Shown here: positions 42,368-50,828 of the stretch, piece by piece | Position numbering within the stretch: the stretch's first letter is position 1 | Layout of the letters: every line of letters starts with the position of its first letter | DNA from: Actinospineispora eucalypti | GTDB taxonomy: Bacteria; Actinomycetota; Actinomycetes; Mycobacteriales; Pseudonocardiaceae | Length of the DNA stretch: 64,000 nt | Assembly (NCBI GenBank): GCA_014208095.1 | Contig: JACHMT010000005.1 | Location: 434,001-498,000, forward strand | Direction of reading: 5' to 3' | Translations under genes and position numbers: made by a program | The notes under the pieces: generated by a model | What the model was told of the DNA's origin: nothing | What the model saw: the letters and a program-made list of their open reading frames with translations, nothing else | The model's database searches: none

Positions 42368-43537
42368 ATGTCAGAGCTAGCCTCATCCGCGACCCGGACC
42401 GGCGCCCCCGGAGGGCCTGCTGGTACGCCGGGCGAGCCGCCGAATGTGACCGGGCACACGGTAGCAAGCAGATCACCCGGTCCGCCAGCCCGTGATGGCC
42501 GAGGAAACCGCCGTGACCTGCGGGAAGCGCCATTCCTGGCGGCCGCGCGAGGCCAGCGGCCCGCGCGCACGCCGGTGTGGTTCATGCGGCAGGCCGGGCG
42601 ATCGCTGCCGGAGTACCGGGAACTGCGCAAGCAGACCTCGTCCATGTTGGCCGCGTGCCGGGAGCCGGAGCTGGTCTGCGAGATCACCCTGCAGCCGGTG
42701 CGCCGGCACAAGGTGGACGCGGCCGTCCTGTACAGCGACATCGTGGTGCCGCTGGCCGCCGCCGGGGTCGGCGTGGAGATCGTCCCCGGCACGGGGCCGG
42801 TGGTGGCCTCGCCGATCCGTGACGCCGCCGCCGTCGCCGCGCTGCCCGCGCTGCACCCGGAGGCTGTCGAGCCGGTGGCGCAGGCGGTCCGGCTGCTGGT
42901 CGGCGAGCTGGGTGACACGCCGCTGATCGGTTTCGCCGGCGCGCCGTTCACCGTGGCCTCCTACCTGGTGGAGGGCGGGCCCAGCCGCAACCACGAGCGC
43001 ACCAAGGCGCTCATGTACTCCGACCCGGACACCTGGCACGCGCTGCTCGGGCACCTGGCGGAGATGACGCTGACCTTCCTGCGTGCCCAGCTGGCCGCCG
43101 GCGTGGACGCGGTGCAGCTGTTCGACTCCTGGGCCGGCGCGCTGTCCGAGCGGGACTACCGGCGGTTCGTGCTGCCGCACTCGGCGGCGGTGCTGGCCGG
43201 GCTGGCCGACGCCGGGGTGCCCCGGATCCACTTCGGGGTGGGCACCGGCGAGCTGCTCGGCGCGATGGCTTCGGCGGGAGCCGACATGGTCGGGGTGGAC
43301 TGGCGGGTGCCGCTGGACGAGGCGGTGCGCCGGATCGGGCCGGACAAGGCCGTGCAGGGCAACCTGGACCCCGCCGTGCTGTTCGCCGGCTGGCCGGCGG
43401 TGGAGGGCGAGGTGCGCCGCATCCTGGCCGAGGGGCGCGCGGCCCCGGGCCACGTGTTCAACCTGGGTCACGGCGTGCTGCCGGAGACCGATCCCGACGT
43501 CCTCACCCGGATCGTGGAGCTGGTGCACACGCTGTGA
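42368..43537 (+). CDS. hemE: Uroporphyrinogen decarboxylase
   Basis: Decarboxylates uroporphyrinogen III to coproporphyrinogen III (389 aa). Signatures: PVWFMRQAGRSLPEYR (substrate-binding Arg), YSDIVVPLAAAGVGVEI, GFAGAPFTVASYLVEGGPS (catalytic Tyr region), VDAVQLFDSWAGALS and NLGHGVLPETDPD. About 50 extra N-terminal residues (Gly/Pro/Arg-rich) precede the family start; GAGGATGACC before ATG 42368 supports this start, and GTG 42446 would shorten it. The stop overlaps hemG by GTGA. Confidence 0.95.
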   Translation: MSELASSATRTGAPGGPAGTPGEPPNVTGHTVASRSPGPPARDGRGNRRDLREAPFLAAARGQRPARTPVWFMRQAGRSLPEYRELRKQTSSMLAACREPELVCEITLQPVRRHKVDAAVLYSDIVVPLAAAGVGVEIVPGTGPVVASPIRDAAAVAALPALHPEAVEPVAQAVRLLVGELGDTPLIGFAGAPFTVASYLVEGGPSRNHERTKALMYSDPDTWHALLGHLAEMTLTFLRAQLAAGVDAVQLFDSWAGALSERDYRRFVLPHSAAVLAGLADAGVPRIHFGVGTGELLGAMASAGADMVGVDWRVPLDEAVRRIGPDKAVQGNLDPAVLFAGWPAVEGEVRRILAEGRAAPGHVFNLGHGVLPETDPDVLTRIVELVHTL

Positions 43538-45036
43538 CCCATGTCGCGGTGGTCGGCGGGGGCATCTCCGGGCTGGCCGGGGCGCACCGGTTGCGTACCC
43601 TGCTCGGCCCTTCCGCGCGGATCACCCTGGTGGACCGGGCCGACCGGCTGGGCGGCGTGCTGCGCACCGTGGAGCTGGCCGGGGTCGCGGTGGACGTGGG
43701 TGCGGAGGCCTTCCTGGCCCGCCGCCCCGAGGTCCCGGCGCTGCTGGCCGAGCTGGGGTTGACCGAACAGCTGGTGCACCCCTCCGCGGCCGTGGCGCCG
43801 AGCGTGCGGGCCGGTGGCCGTACCGTGCCGCTGCCCGGCCGCACCCTGCTCGGCGTGCCGAGCAGCGCGAGCGACCTTTCCGCGCTGCTCTCCGAGGCCG
43901 GCCTGGCGAAGGCGGCGGGGGAGCGGGACCGGCCCTTGCGCTGGTCACCCGGCGAGGACGTGGCGGTCGGCGGGCTGCTGCGGGCCCGGTTCGGCGACGA
44001 GGTGGCCGACCGTCTGGTGGACCCGCTGCTCAGCGGGGTCTACGCCGGCCGGGTGGACGCCCTGGGCCTGCGCGCCACCATCCCCACCCTGGCCGCCGCC
44101 CTGGACGCCGGCGCCCCCTCCCTAACCGCCGCCACCGACACCCTCCTCCCACCCTCACCCCCACCCCGCGTGATTCAGTGCCTTCAGCACAGTGATTCAG
44201 TGCCTCCAGCACGCCGATTCAGTCACCCTGGCAGTCCCGGACCGGTGTTCGGCGCGCTGCGCGGTGGCTACCGGGTCCTGGTGGATGCGTTGCGCGCGGC
44301 TTCGGGCGTGGAGCAGCGGCTGGGTCTGCCGGTGCGCGGGCTGGCCCGCCGGCTGGACGGCTGGCGCCTGGAGATCGGCACCGCCGTGGCGCCGGAGGCG
44401 CTGGACGTGGACGCCGTGCTGCTCGCCGTGCCGGCGCCCGTGTTGCGCAAGTTGCTCGCCGACGCGGCCCCCTCGGCCTCCCGGGTCGCCGGAGCGGTCG
44501 AGCTGGCCTCGCCGGTGGTGGTCGCGCTGGCGTACCGGGCGGAGGACGCGGCCACCCTGCCGGACACCTCGGGCATCCTGATCGCGGCGGACGAGCCGCT
44601 GTACGCGAAGGCGTTCACCCACAGCGCGCGTAAGTGGCCGCACCTGGCTGCCGAGGCCACCGACGGGCTGCTGCGGCTGCGCGCGTCGCTGGGCCGGGCG
44701 GGTGAGTCGGCCACGCTGCGTGTTCCGGATGAGGAGCTGGTGGGCCGGGTGCGGGCCGACCTGGAAACGCTCACCGGGGTCGCGGCGGCGCCGGTGTCGG
44801 CGCACGTGCAGCGCTGGGGCGGCGGGCTGCCGCAGTACGGGGTCGGCCACGGCGAGCTGGTGGCCGAGCTGGAGCGGGCGGTGGCCGAGCAGCCCGGGCT
44901 GGCGGTGGCTGGTGCGGTGCTGCACGGGGTGGGTGTGCCGGCGTGCATCGGCACCGGCCGGGCCGCCGCCGAGCGGCTGGTCGCGCAGCTGGCCACCCGG
45001 CCCGGCGACTCGGCCCGCGTGTCGGTGCCGAAGTGA
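43534..45036 (+). CDS. hemG: Coproporphyrinogen III / protoporphyrinogen oxidase HemY type, with repeat insertion
   Basis: FAD enzyme of the coproporphyrin-dependent haem pathway (500 aa). Dinucleotide motif VAVVGGGISGLAGAHRLRTL with VDRADRLGG, PLLSGVYAGRVDALGLRATI, then PVFGALRGGYRVLVDAL and C-terminal GAVLHGVGVPACIGTGRAAA. Residues about 203-235 (after SLTAATDTLLPPSPPP) are an unusual Pro/Ser/Arg-rich loop encoded by three 22-bp repeats, in frame because 66 is divisible by 3. The stop codon lies in a second, inverted set of these repeats. GTG 43534 overlaps the hemE stop. In actinobacteria the enzyme is usually called HemY or CgoX. Confidence 0.92.
   Translation: MTHVAVVGGGISGLAGAHRLRTLLGPSARITLVDRADRLGGVLRTVELAGVAVDVGAEAFLARRPEVPALLAELGLTEQLVHPSAAVAPSVRAGGRTVPLPGRTLLGVPSSASDLSALLSEAGLAKAAGERDRPLRWSPGEDVAVGGLLRARFGDEVADRLVDPLLSGVYAGRVDALGLRATIPTLAAALDAGAPSLTAATDTLLPPSPPPRVIQCLQHSDSVPPARRFSHPGSPGPVFGALRGGYRVLVDALRAASGVEQRLGLPVRGLARRLDGWRLEIGTAVAPEALDVDAVLLAVPAPVLRKLLADAAPSASRVAGAVELASPVVVALAYRAEDAATLPDTSGILIAADEPLYAKAFTHSARKWPHLAAEATDGLLRLRASLGRAGESATLRVPDEELVGRVRADLETLTGVAAAPVSAHVQRWGGGLPQYGVGHGELVAELERAVAEQPGLAVAGAVLHGVGVPACIGTGRAAAERLVAQLATRPGDSARVSVPK
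44172..44237 (-). repeat. Three 22-bp repeats inside hemG
   Basis: Units at 44172, 44194 and 44216 begin GATTCAGTGCCTTCAGCAC, GATTCAGTGCCTCCAGCAC and GATTCAGTCACCCTGGCA. They are inverted relative to the array at 45032-45097 (AGTGACTGAATC core). They encode hemG residues about 213-235. Confidence 0.82.
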
Positions 45037-45097
45037 CTGAATCGCCCTGCTGAAGTGACTGAATCACGCTGCTGGAGTGACTAAATCGCTGGGGTGG
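45032..45097 (+). repeat. Three 22-bp repeats overlapping the hemG stop codon
   Basis: Units at 45032, 45054 and 45076 begin AGTGACTGAATCGCC, AGTGACTGAATCACG and AGTGACTAAATCGCT, with CTGCTGA between the first two. The hemG TGA stop (45034-45036) is in unit 1. Head-to-head with the array inside hemG, 795 bp away. Confidence 0.82.
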
Positions 45098-45131
45098 GGT
45101 GGCGGGAATCGGACATCACCCTGGGGCGTGT

Positions 45132-45150
45132 CGACAGACCGACTGTCGGT
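45132..45150. other. Small hairpin before the PEP-mutase-like gene
   Basis: CGACAG-accga-CTGTCG forms a 6-bp stem about 20 nt before the ATG at 45167. It may be a regulator site or an mRNA structure; the evidence is the palindrome alone. Confidence 0.35.
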
Positions 45151-45166
45151 ATGTAAGTGTTCGGGC

Positions 45167-45997
45167 ATGTCGACTGATCAGCGGAGTAAGGCCGAGGCGC
45201 TGCGGGCGCTGCACCGGGAGGGCGTCCTCGTGCTGCCCAACGCGTGGGACGCGGCGAGCGCGGCACTGGTCGCCCGGGCAGGTGCCCGGGTGGTCGCCAC
45301 CACCAGCGGGGGAGTGGCGTGGTCGCAGGGCCGGTCCGACGGGCACGGCCTCCGCCGGGACGAGATGGTGGACCAGGTGCGCCGGATCGCGTCGGTGGTG
45401 GACGTCCCGGTGACCGCCGACGTCGAGGGCGGCTACGGCCCGGCGCCGGAGGACGTCGCGGCCACCGTCGAGGCGATCGTCGCCGCCGGCGCGGTGGGGG
45501 TGAACCTGGAGGACTCGCGGGCCCCGGGCGGTCCGCTGTTCACACCGTCCGAGCAGGCCGACCGGCTGCGCGCCGGCCGTAAGGCCGCCGAGCGCGCCGG
45601 CCTGCCCGAGCTGGTGATCAACGCCCGCACCGACGTGTACCTGTTCGGCATCGGCGAGGCGGCGGGTCGCCCGGCCGAGGTGCTGGCCCGGGCCGACGCC
45701 TACGCCGAGGCCGGCGCGGACTGCCTGTTCGTGCCGGGCCTGATCGACCTGGACGCCCTGGCCGAACTGGTCAAGCGGGCGCCGCTGCCGATCAGCGTCA
45801 TGGCCTGGCCGGGAGCGCCCACCGTGGACGAGTTCCGCGCGGCCGGGGTGCGCCGGGTGAGCGTGGGCACCGGGATCGCCCAGGCCGCCTACACCCTGGT
45901 CGAGAAGGCGGCCACCGAGATGCTCACCACCGGCGGGTACACCACGCTGGACGGCGCTCTCGGCTTCGGTGAGATCAACGGCCTGGTGGCGGGCTGA
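45167..45997 (+). CDS. Isocitrate lyase / PEP mutase superfamily protein
   Basis: A 276-residue (beta-alpha)8 enzyme. LPNAWDAASAALVARAGARV, the Mg site ADVEGGYG, GVNLEDSRAPGG and INARTDVYL are the family signatures. The KKCGH lyase loop of isocitrate lyase is missing, and the sequence resembles the carboxyphosphonoenolpyruvate mutase/oxaloacetate decarboxylase-like group. It probably cleaves or rearranges a small 2-oxo or 2-hydroxy acid. It sits between hemG and hemQ, which are adjacent in many relatives, so it looks inserted. ATG 45167. Confidence 0.85.
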   Translation: MSTDQRSKAEALRALHREGVLVLPNAWDAASAALVARAGARVVATTSGGVAWSQGRSDGHGLRRDEMVDQVRRIASVVDVPVTADVEGGYGPAPEDVAATVEAIVAAGAVGVNLEDSRAPGGPLFTPSEQADRLRAGRKAAERAGLPELVINARTDVYLFGIGEAAGRPAEVLARADAYAEAGADCLFVPGLIDLDALAELVKRAPLPISVMAWPGAPTVDEFRAAGVRRVSVGTGIAQAAYTLVEKAATEMLTTGGYTTLDGALGFGEINGLVAG

Positions 45998-46024
45998 CCC
46001 GGGCCGGAGTGGCACGATGGCGGT

Positions 46025-46720
46025 ATGAGCCGACTCGACTTCAACGCGCTGAACGACACCATCCGCTACACCATGTGGTCGGTGTTCCGGGTGGAACCGG
46101 GTCGGCTGGGCGAGGACCGGTCCGCCGCCGGGCAGCAGGCAACGGACTTCGTCCGGGCGTTGGACGGCAAGGGCGTGGTGGTGCGCGGCGTGTACGACCT
46201 CGCCGGCCTGCGCGCGGACGCGGACTACATGATCTGGTGGCATGCCGAGGAGATCGAGCCGCTCCAGGCCGCGTACACCGACCTGCGCCGGGACACCGCG
46301 CTGGGCCGGGCCAGCGTGCCGGTGTGGAGCCAGGTGGCGCTGCACCGGCCGGCGGAGTTCAACAAGAGCCACATCCCGGCGTTCCTGGCCGGTGAGGACC
46401 CGAAGCGGTACCTGTGCGTGTACCCGTTCGTGCGGTCCTACGACTGGTACCTGCTGCCCGACGAGGAGCGCCGGGGGATGCTGGCCGAGCACGGGCGCAA
46501 GGCCCGCGAGCACCCCGACGTCCGGGCCAACACGGTGGCCAGCTTCGGGCTGGGCGACTACGAGTGGATTCTCGCCTTCGAGGCCGACGAGCTGCACCGC
46601 ATCGTGGACCTGATGCGCCTGATGCGCGAGACCGAGGCGCGCCGCCACGTGCGGGAGGAGATCCCGTTCTACACCGGTCCCCGCCTGGACATCGCCGACC
46701 TGGTCACGAGTCTCCCCTGA
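46025..46720 (+). CDS. hemQ: Coproheme decarboxylase HemQ
   Basis: Oxidatively decarboxylates coproheme III to haem b, last step of the coproporphyrin-dependent pathway (231 aa, chlorite-dismutase fold). Key features: TIRYTMWSVFRVEPGRLGED, WWHAEEIEPLQAAY, the catalytic Tyr segment VYPFVRSYDWYLLPDEERRG, the His-containing MLAEHGRKAREHPDVRANT, and FGLGDYEWILAFEADELHRI. HemE, HemG and HemQ together define the Gram-positive-type haem route. A CACGAT box 6 nt before ATG 46025 suggests a leaderless mRNA. Confidence 0.95.
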   Translation: MSRLDFNALNDTIRYTMWSVFRVEPGRLGEDRSAAGQQATDFVRALDGKGVVVRGVYDLAGLRADADYMIWWHAEEIEPLQAAYTDLRRDTALGRASVPVWSQVALHRPAEFNKSHIPAFLAGEDPKRYLCVYPFVRSYDWYLLPDEERRGMLAEHGRKAREHPDVRANTVASFGLGDYEWILAFEADELHRIVDLMRLMRETEARRHVREEIPFYTGPRLDIADLVTSLP

Positions 46721-46890
46721 GCAGAGCCCGCGGGATCGGGCCGGCGTGCGTCCACAGCACCGCCGCTCCCTGGGCGAACGCCTCGCCCATCGCCTTCCGG
46801 CAGGCCGCCGCGAACCCGGGGGACCGGTAGACCGTCGGTCAGTTCCAGCTCGCCCAGCCGGCCCGGCTGATCCGTCCGCACCCGGCGATC
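46704..46890 (-). pseudogene. Frameshifted coding remnant downstream of the AAA regulator
   Basis: On the minus strand one frame reads RTDQPGRLGELELTDG from GTG 46881; from just after it a second frame continues VYRSPGFAAACRKAMGEAFA, then QGAAVLWTHAGPIPRALLRG to a TGA at 46704-46706. Joining the frames needs about two missing bases near 46835. Codon use is GC3-rich in both halves. It is therefore probably the decayed end of a protein gene; I do not recognise the family. The last 17 bp overlap hemQ antisense. Confidence 0.4.
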
Positions 46891-46905
46891 AGACCAGTCC
46901 GCCGG

Positions 46906-49900
46906 TCAGCGGGTCCAGCGGGTTGGCTCGGCCGGCTGGTAGCGGCAGTGTGCCCCGGTGGAAACCGCGCCGGCCAGGTGCTCGGCCAGCTCGGGGTGCA
47001 GCTTGCGCAGCCGGCGGATGCTGTCCCGGATCCGGGCGGTCACCGCCTGGCGGGCCCGCTCGCCGGAGTCGCCCAGCCGCCGGGCCCGCCCGCCCAGGCC
47101 GGTGGCCTCGCGCAGCTCGGCGAGCAACGCCTCGCGTTCCCGGTCCAGCGCACCGGCCCGCCGGTCGTCGCCCCGGTCCAGGGCGTCCTGGATGTCCTCG
47201 TCGATGCGCAGCAACCGCTTCTTGTACGCGGCGCGAGCCTGCTCGTCCAGCATCGGGTCGGCGCCGAGGTGCTGGGTGCGGGCCACCTCCGGTTCCCCGG
47301 TGGGGTTGAGCAGCTGGGCGGCGGGGATCTCCACGCCCGGCCGCCCCAGCAGGGTGTGCAGGTCGCGCAGGCCCTTGGCGTCCGGGGCGTGCACCGTGCG
47401 GCCGGCGTAGCGGAGCGTCCAGACCGGTCCGTCGAACCGGAACACCTGGCCCGGCGCGGCGGCCGCCGGCTCCGGGGGTTCCGGCCGTTCCGGTGCCCCG
47501 GGTGCCTCCTCGCGAGCCTCTTCGAGGGATGCCGGCCGAGGGGCGAACGGGGCCAGTGCGCCGGTCATGCCCAGCTCCTCGGCCTCCCGGTGCGCCGAGG
47601 TCCACGCCGCTTCGGCCTCCCCGGCCTCCCCGAGCACCCGCAGCGAGCGGGCCAGCGCGGCCCGGGCCAGCACCGAGTACGGCCGGGCGCCGAGCCGGTC
47701 GGCGGCCTCGCCGGCGTACCGGAACCGCCGGACGGCGGTGGCCGGGTCGCCCAGCGCGGCGTCCACCTGGCCCAGCCAGTAGCTGACCGGCCCCAGGATG
47801 ATCCCGCCCGAGACCACCGCCCACTGGTCGGCCAGCGGGGTGAGGACATCGCGGGCCAGCCGGCCCAGCTCCGCGTCCCCGCCCAGGGCCAGCTGCGCCA
47901 GCAGCGCGTGCCGGATGGACCGGAACCGGCCGGGCAGGCGTTCGAACAGCGGCTCGGCGGCGGTCAGCCGGCCGGCGGCCTCCCCGGGGGCGGGCACCCC
48001 GTCCGGCAGCAGCGCGGCCAGCAGCTCGGTGTACCGGTCGCCGGGGGTGGCGTCCAGCGCGCGGGCGGCGGCCTCCGGGTCGCCGCGCAGCAGCTCCAGC
48101 GACCAGATCTGGTCCCGCCACACCCGGACCCGGTCGGTCTCGCCCACCTGCTCGCCGAACGCCAGCCCGGCGTCGCACCGCTCGTGCGCCTCGTCGAACC
48201 GGCCGGCCAGGGACAGCATGGTTCCCGCCCGCGACACCGCGAGGAAGCGGTGCCGGGGTAGCCGGGTCCGCTCGGTGAGCGCGATGAACGCGGCGAACTC
48301 GGTGTGTGCGGCCGGGTCGCCCAGCTCCAGGAGAGCCAGGCTGCGCAGCCAGCTGGCCAGCGACTCCAACTCCCGGTCGTGCGCCCGGTGGGCCACCGCG
48401 GTCATCTCGGCCAGCACGTCCAGGCGCCGCCGGGCGGTGCCGGGTTCCCACATCGCGTCGTGCAGGGCCAGCAGGCACCAGCCCAGGGTCTCCGCGTCCG
48501 CCTCCCGGCGGGCCAGCTCGACGGCCTGCTCGCCCAGCTCGGCGGCCCGTTCCGCCTCGACCACCTGGTGGGCCCGGGACATGCTCGCGGCGGCCAGCAG
48601 CTGCGCGGCCAGCGCCGGCTCGTTCTCCCCGGAGGCCGCCAGGCGTTCCCGGGCCTCGTCGATCAGGTCCAGCTCCTCGCGCGGGTCGGCGCTGGCGTTG
48701 CCCAGGCGGTGCAGCCCGAGCATTGCCCAGGCCTGCAGCTTCGCCTCGCCCAGCTCGCGCGCCTCGGCGATCACCTCGCCGAACGCCGCCCGGGCCGGTT
48801 CCAGCTCGCCGGCCCGGTCCAGCGCGAAAGCCACGTCCAGGTTCACCGCCAGCCGCTGCCCCCGCCGGTCCGGGCTCAGCAGAGACTGAGCGGCGCGGTA
48901 GTGCCGCAGCGACTCCTCGTGGGCCAGGCGGCGGTAGGCCTCGTAGGCGGCCGCGAGGAGCAGCTCCACCGCCTCCGACTCGGCCAGGACCGGGATGGCC
49001 AGCCGGGCGTGGTGGGCCAGGGTGGCGGCCCGGGAGCCGATGGTGGGGTCGGCGGTCGGCGCGTCCGGTGCGCACAGCGCGCGCACCACGGCGGCGTGCC
49101 CGCCCCTTCGTGCCTCATCGCTCAGTGAGCCGTAAAGGAACTCCCGCACCAGGTCGTGCACGAACCGCGGCCGCCCGGAGCGCTGCCGGGTGATGAGGCG
49201 GGCCACCTCGGCGGGCGCCAGGAGCCGGTCCACCTCCGCCGCCGGGACCTCGGCGGCCGCGCCGAGCAGCGTGGGGTCGAACTCCTGGCCGATCACCGAG
49301 GCCACGCTGAGCAGCCGGGTGGCCGGCTCGGGCAGCGGGGCCAGCCGCCGCTCGATGGCGTCCCGCACGCCCGCCCCGGACAGCGGGCCGGACAGCTGCG
49401 CGGTCTGTTCCACGAAGAACGGGTTGCCGCCGGTGCGCCGGTGCACCTCGGCCACCAGCTCGGTGTCCGGCGGTGCGCCGGTGGCCCGCGCGATCAGCTC
49501 GCCGACCGCGTCGGCGTCCAGACCGCCCAGGCGCACCGTGGTGGCCCGGGGGAGCAGCGGGGCCATCAGCGGCCGCAGTGGGTGCTCCGGCGCGTCCAGC
49601 TCCACGTCCCGGTAGGTGCCGACGACCAGGATGGGCTCCAGCCAGGCGTGACGGACCACGAAGTCGAGCAGGCGCACCGACGCCGGGTCGGCCCAGTGCA
49701 GGTCCTCCAGCACGATCACCAGCGGCTGCCCGCGCGCGGCGGTGACCAGCAGGTTCGTGATCGCGTCGTGCAGCCGGAACGCGGAGGAGTCGGTCGCGGT
49801 CGGGCCGGGGGCCGGGCCGCTATCGCCGAGCAGGGCGGGCAGCCCGTCGCCGGCGGCCTCGGCGGCCGCCGACCACTCCGCCGTGCTCGCCGCCCGGGCC

Positions 49901-50145
49901 AGGTTGCGCGCCACCTGCACCCACGGCCAGTAGTCGGGGGCGCCTTCGCCGTCCCAGCAGGCGCCGTTGAGCACCCGGGCGCCGCGCCGCCGGGCCTCGG
50001 CGGCCACCTCGGTGACCAGTGTGGTCTTCCCGATGCCGGCCTCGCCGGCGACCAGGGCCAGCCCGCCCTGGCCGTCCAGCACGCGCGCGACGTCCCGGTG
50101 CAGCACGCCGACCGGGTGTTCGCGGCCGATGAGGAGAGACGCCAC
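46906..50145 (-). CDS. Large AAA-ATPase (MalT/STAND-like) regulator without HTH
   Basis: A 1079-residue protein. N-terminal AAA_16/STAND ATPase: Walker A LVAGEAGIGKTTLVTEVAAE, Walker B VIVLEDLHWADPASVRLLDF, and RTGGNPFFVEQTAQL. Residues about 330-880 are helical TPR-type repeats. The C-terminus (890-1079) has VWTLRYAGRTVHAPDAKGLR, then a charged coiled-coil and SIRRLRKLHPELAEHLAGAV plus STGAHCRYQP. This C-terminal module recurs in actinobacterial AAA regulators. No LuxR HTH is present. GTG 50145 follows GGAAGGACC. Divergent from the FMN reductase cassette, which it may control. Confidence 0.8.
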   Translation of the reverse strand: MASLLIGREHPVGVLHRDVARVLDGQGGLALVAGEAGIGKTTLVTEVAAEARRRGARVLNGACWDGEGAPDYWPWVQVARNLARAASTAEWSAAAEAAGDGLPALLGDSGPAPGPTATDSSAFRLHDAITNLLVTAARGQPLVIVLEDLHWADPASVRLLDFVVRHAWLEPILVVGTYRDVELDAPEHPLRPLMAPLLPRATTVRLGGLDADAVGELIARATGAPPDTELVAEVHRRTGGNPFFVEQTAQLSGPLSGAGVRDAIERRLAPLPEPATRLLSVASVIGQEFDPTLLGAAAEVPAAEVDRLLAPAEVARLITRQRSGRPRFVHDLVREFLYGSLSDEARRGGHAAVVRALCAPDAPTADPTIGSRAATLAHHARLAIPVLAESEAVELLLAAAYEAYRRLAHEESLRHYRAAQSLLSPDRRGQRLAVNLDVAFALDRAGELEPARAAFGEVIAEARELGEAKLQAWAMLGLHRLGNASADPREELDLIDEARERLAASGENEPALAAQLLAAASMSRAHQVVEAERAAELGEQAVELARREADAETLGWCLLALHDAMWEPGTARRRLDVLAEMTAVAHRAHDRELESLASWLRSLALLELGDPAAHTEFAAFIALTERTRLPRHRFLAVSRAGTMLSLAGRFDEAHERCDAGLAFGEQVGETDRVRVWRDQIWSLELLRGDPEAAARALDATPGDRYTELLAALLPDGVPAPGEAAGRLTAAEPLFERLPGRFRSIRHALLAQLALGGDAELGRLARDVLTPLADQWAVVSGGIILGPVSYWLGQVDAALGDPATAVRRFRYAGEAADRLGARPYSVLARAALARSLRVLGEAGEAEAAWTSAHREAEELGMTGALAPFAPRPASLEEAREEAPGAPERPEPPEPAAAAPGQVFRFDGPVWTLRYAGRTVHAPDAKGLRDLHTLLGRPGVEIPAAQLLNPTGEPEVARTQHLGADPMLDEQARAAYKKRLLRIDEDIQDALDRGDDRRAGALDREREALLAELREATGLGGRARRLGDSGERARQAVTARIRDSIRRLRKLHPELAEHLAGAVSTGAHCRYQPAEPTRWTR

Positions 50146-50250
50146 CCGGTCCTTCCAGCGCTGTGAGATTCGGTCTCGCGGGGTGTGAGACGGCTTCTTA
50201 CGCCTACCGGGTGAGCCTACCTGGCAGCTGAGAACCCATCGGAGGACGAA

Positions 50251-50823
50251 ATGACCGAGAACCCGATCAAAGTGGCCGTGATCATCGGCAGCACCCGAGA
50301 GGGCCGGGCCGGCGCGACCATCGCGCGCTGGTTCCTCACCCAGGCCCAGCAGCGCGCGGACATCGACCTGGACGTGATCGACCTGGTCGACGAGTCGCTG
50401 CCGGTGCACCACCCCGCCGAAGTCACAGCGGCCACGGCCGCCTACACCCGCCGGATCGATCAGGCGGACGCGTTCGTGGTGGTCACCCCCGAGTACAACC
50501 ACAGCTACCCGGCCGCGTTGAAGCACGCCATCGACCTGGTGCACGCCGAGTGGTTCGCCAAGCCGGTCGGCTTCGTGTCCTACGGCGGCATGGCCCAGGG
50601 TCTGCGCGCGGTGGAGCACCTGCGCGGCGTGTTCGCCGAGCTGCACGCGGTGACCATGCGGGACGGGGTAAGCGTGAACCTGTTCGACGGCGGCGTGGAC
50701 GACAACGGCTGGGTGCGCGACTCGGCCGGCGCGGGCCGGGCGGCGAAGACCATGCTGGACCAGCTGACCTGGTGGGCCCACGCGCTGCGCGACGCCCGCG
50801 CCGTCCGCCCCTACGCCGGCTGA
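50251..50823 (+). CDS. NADPH-dependent FMN reductase (flavodoxin fold)
   Basis: A 190-residue flavoprotein with the FMN phosphate loop VIIGSTREGRAGATIARWFL, VIDLVDESLPVHHP, and the conserved VVVTPEYNHSYPAALKHAID and VSYGGMAQGLRAVEHLRGVF. It reduces FMN, quinones or azo compounds with NADPH. GGAGGACGAA precedes ATG 50251. It is first in a run with two MFS transporters and divergent from the AAA regulator. Confidence 0.9.
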   Translation: MTENPIKVAVIIGSTREGRAGATIARWFLTQAQQRADIDLDVIDLVDESLPVHHPAEVTAATAAYTRRIDQADAFVVVTPEYNHSYPAALKHAIDLVHAEWFAKPVGFVSYGGMAQGLRAVEHLRGVFAELHAVTMRDGVSVNLFDGGVDDNGWVRDSAGAGRAAKTMLDQLTWWAHALRDARAVRPYAG

Positions 50824-50828
50824 CCGCG

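Noticed and set aside
46025..46720. Chlorite dismutase
   Set aside because: The fold is shared, but the hemE-hemG context and Tyr-containing SYDWYLLP segment identify coproheme decarboxylase HemQ.
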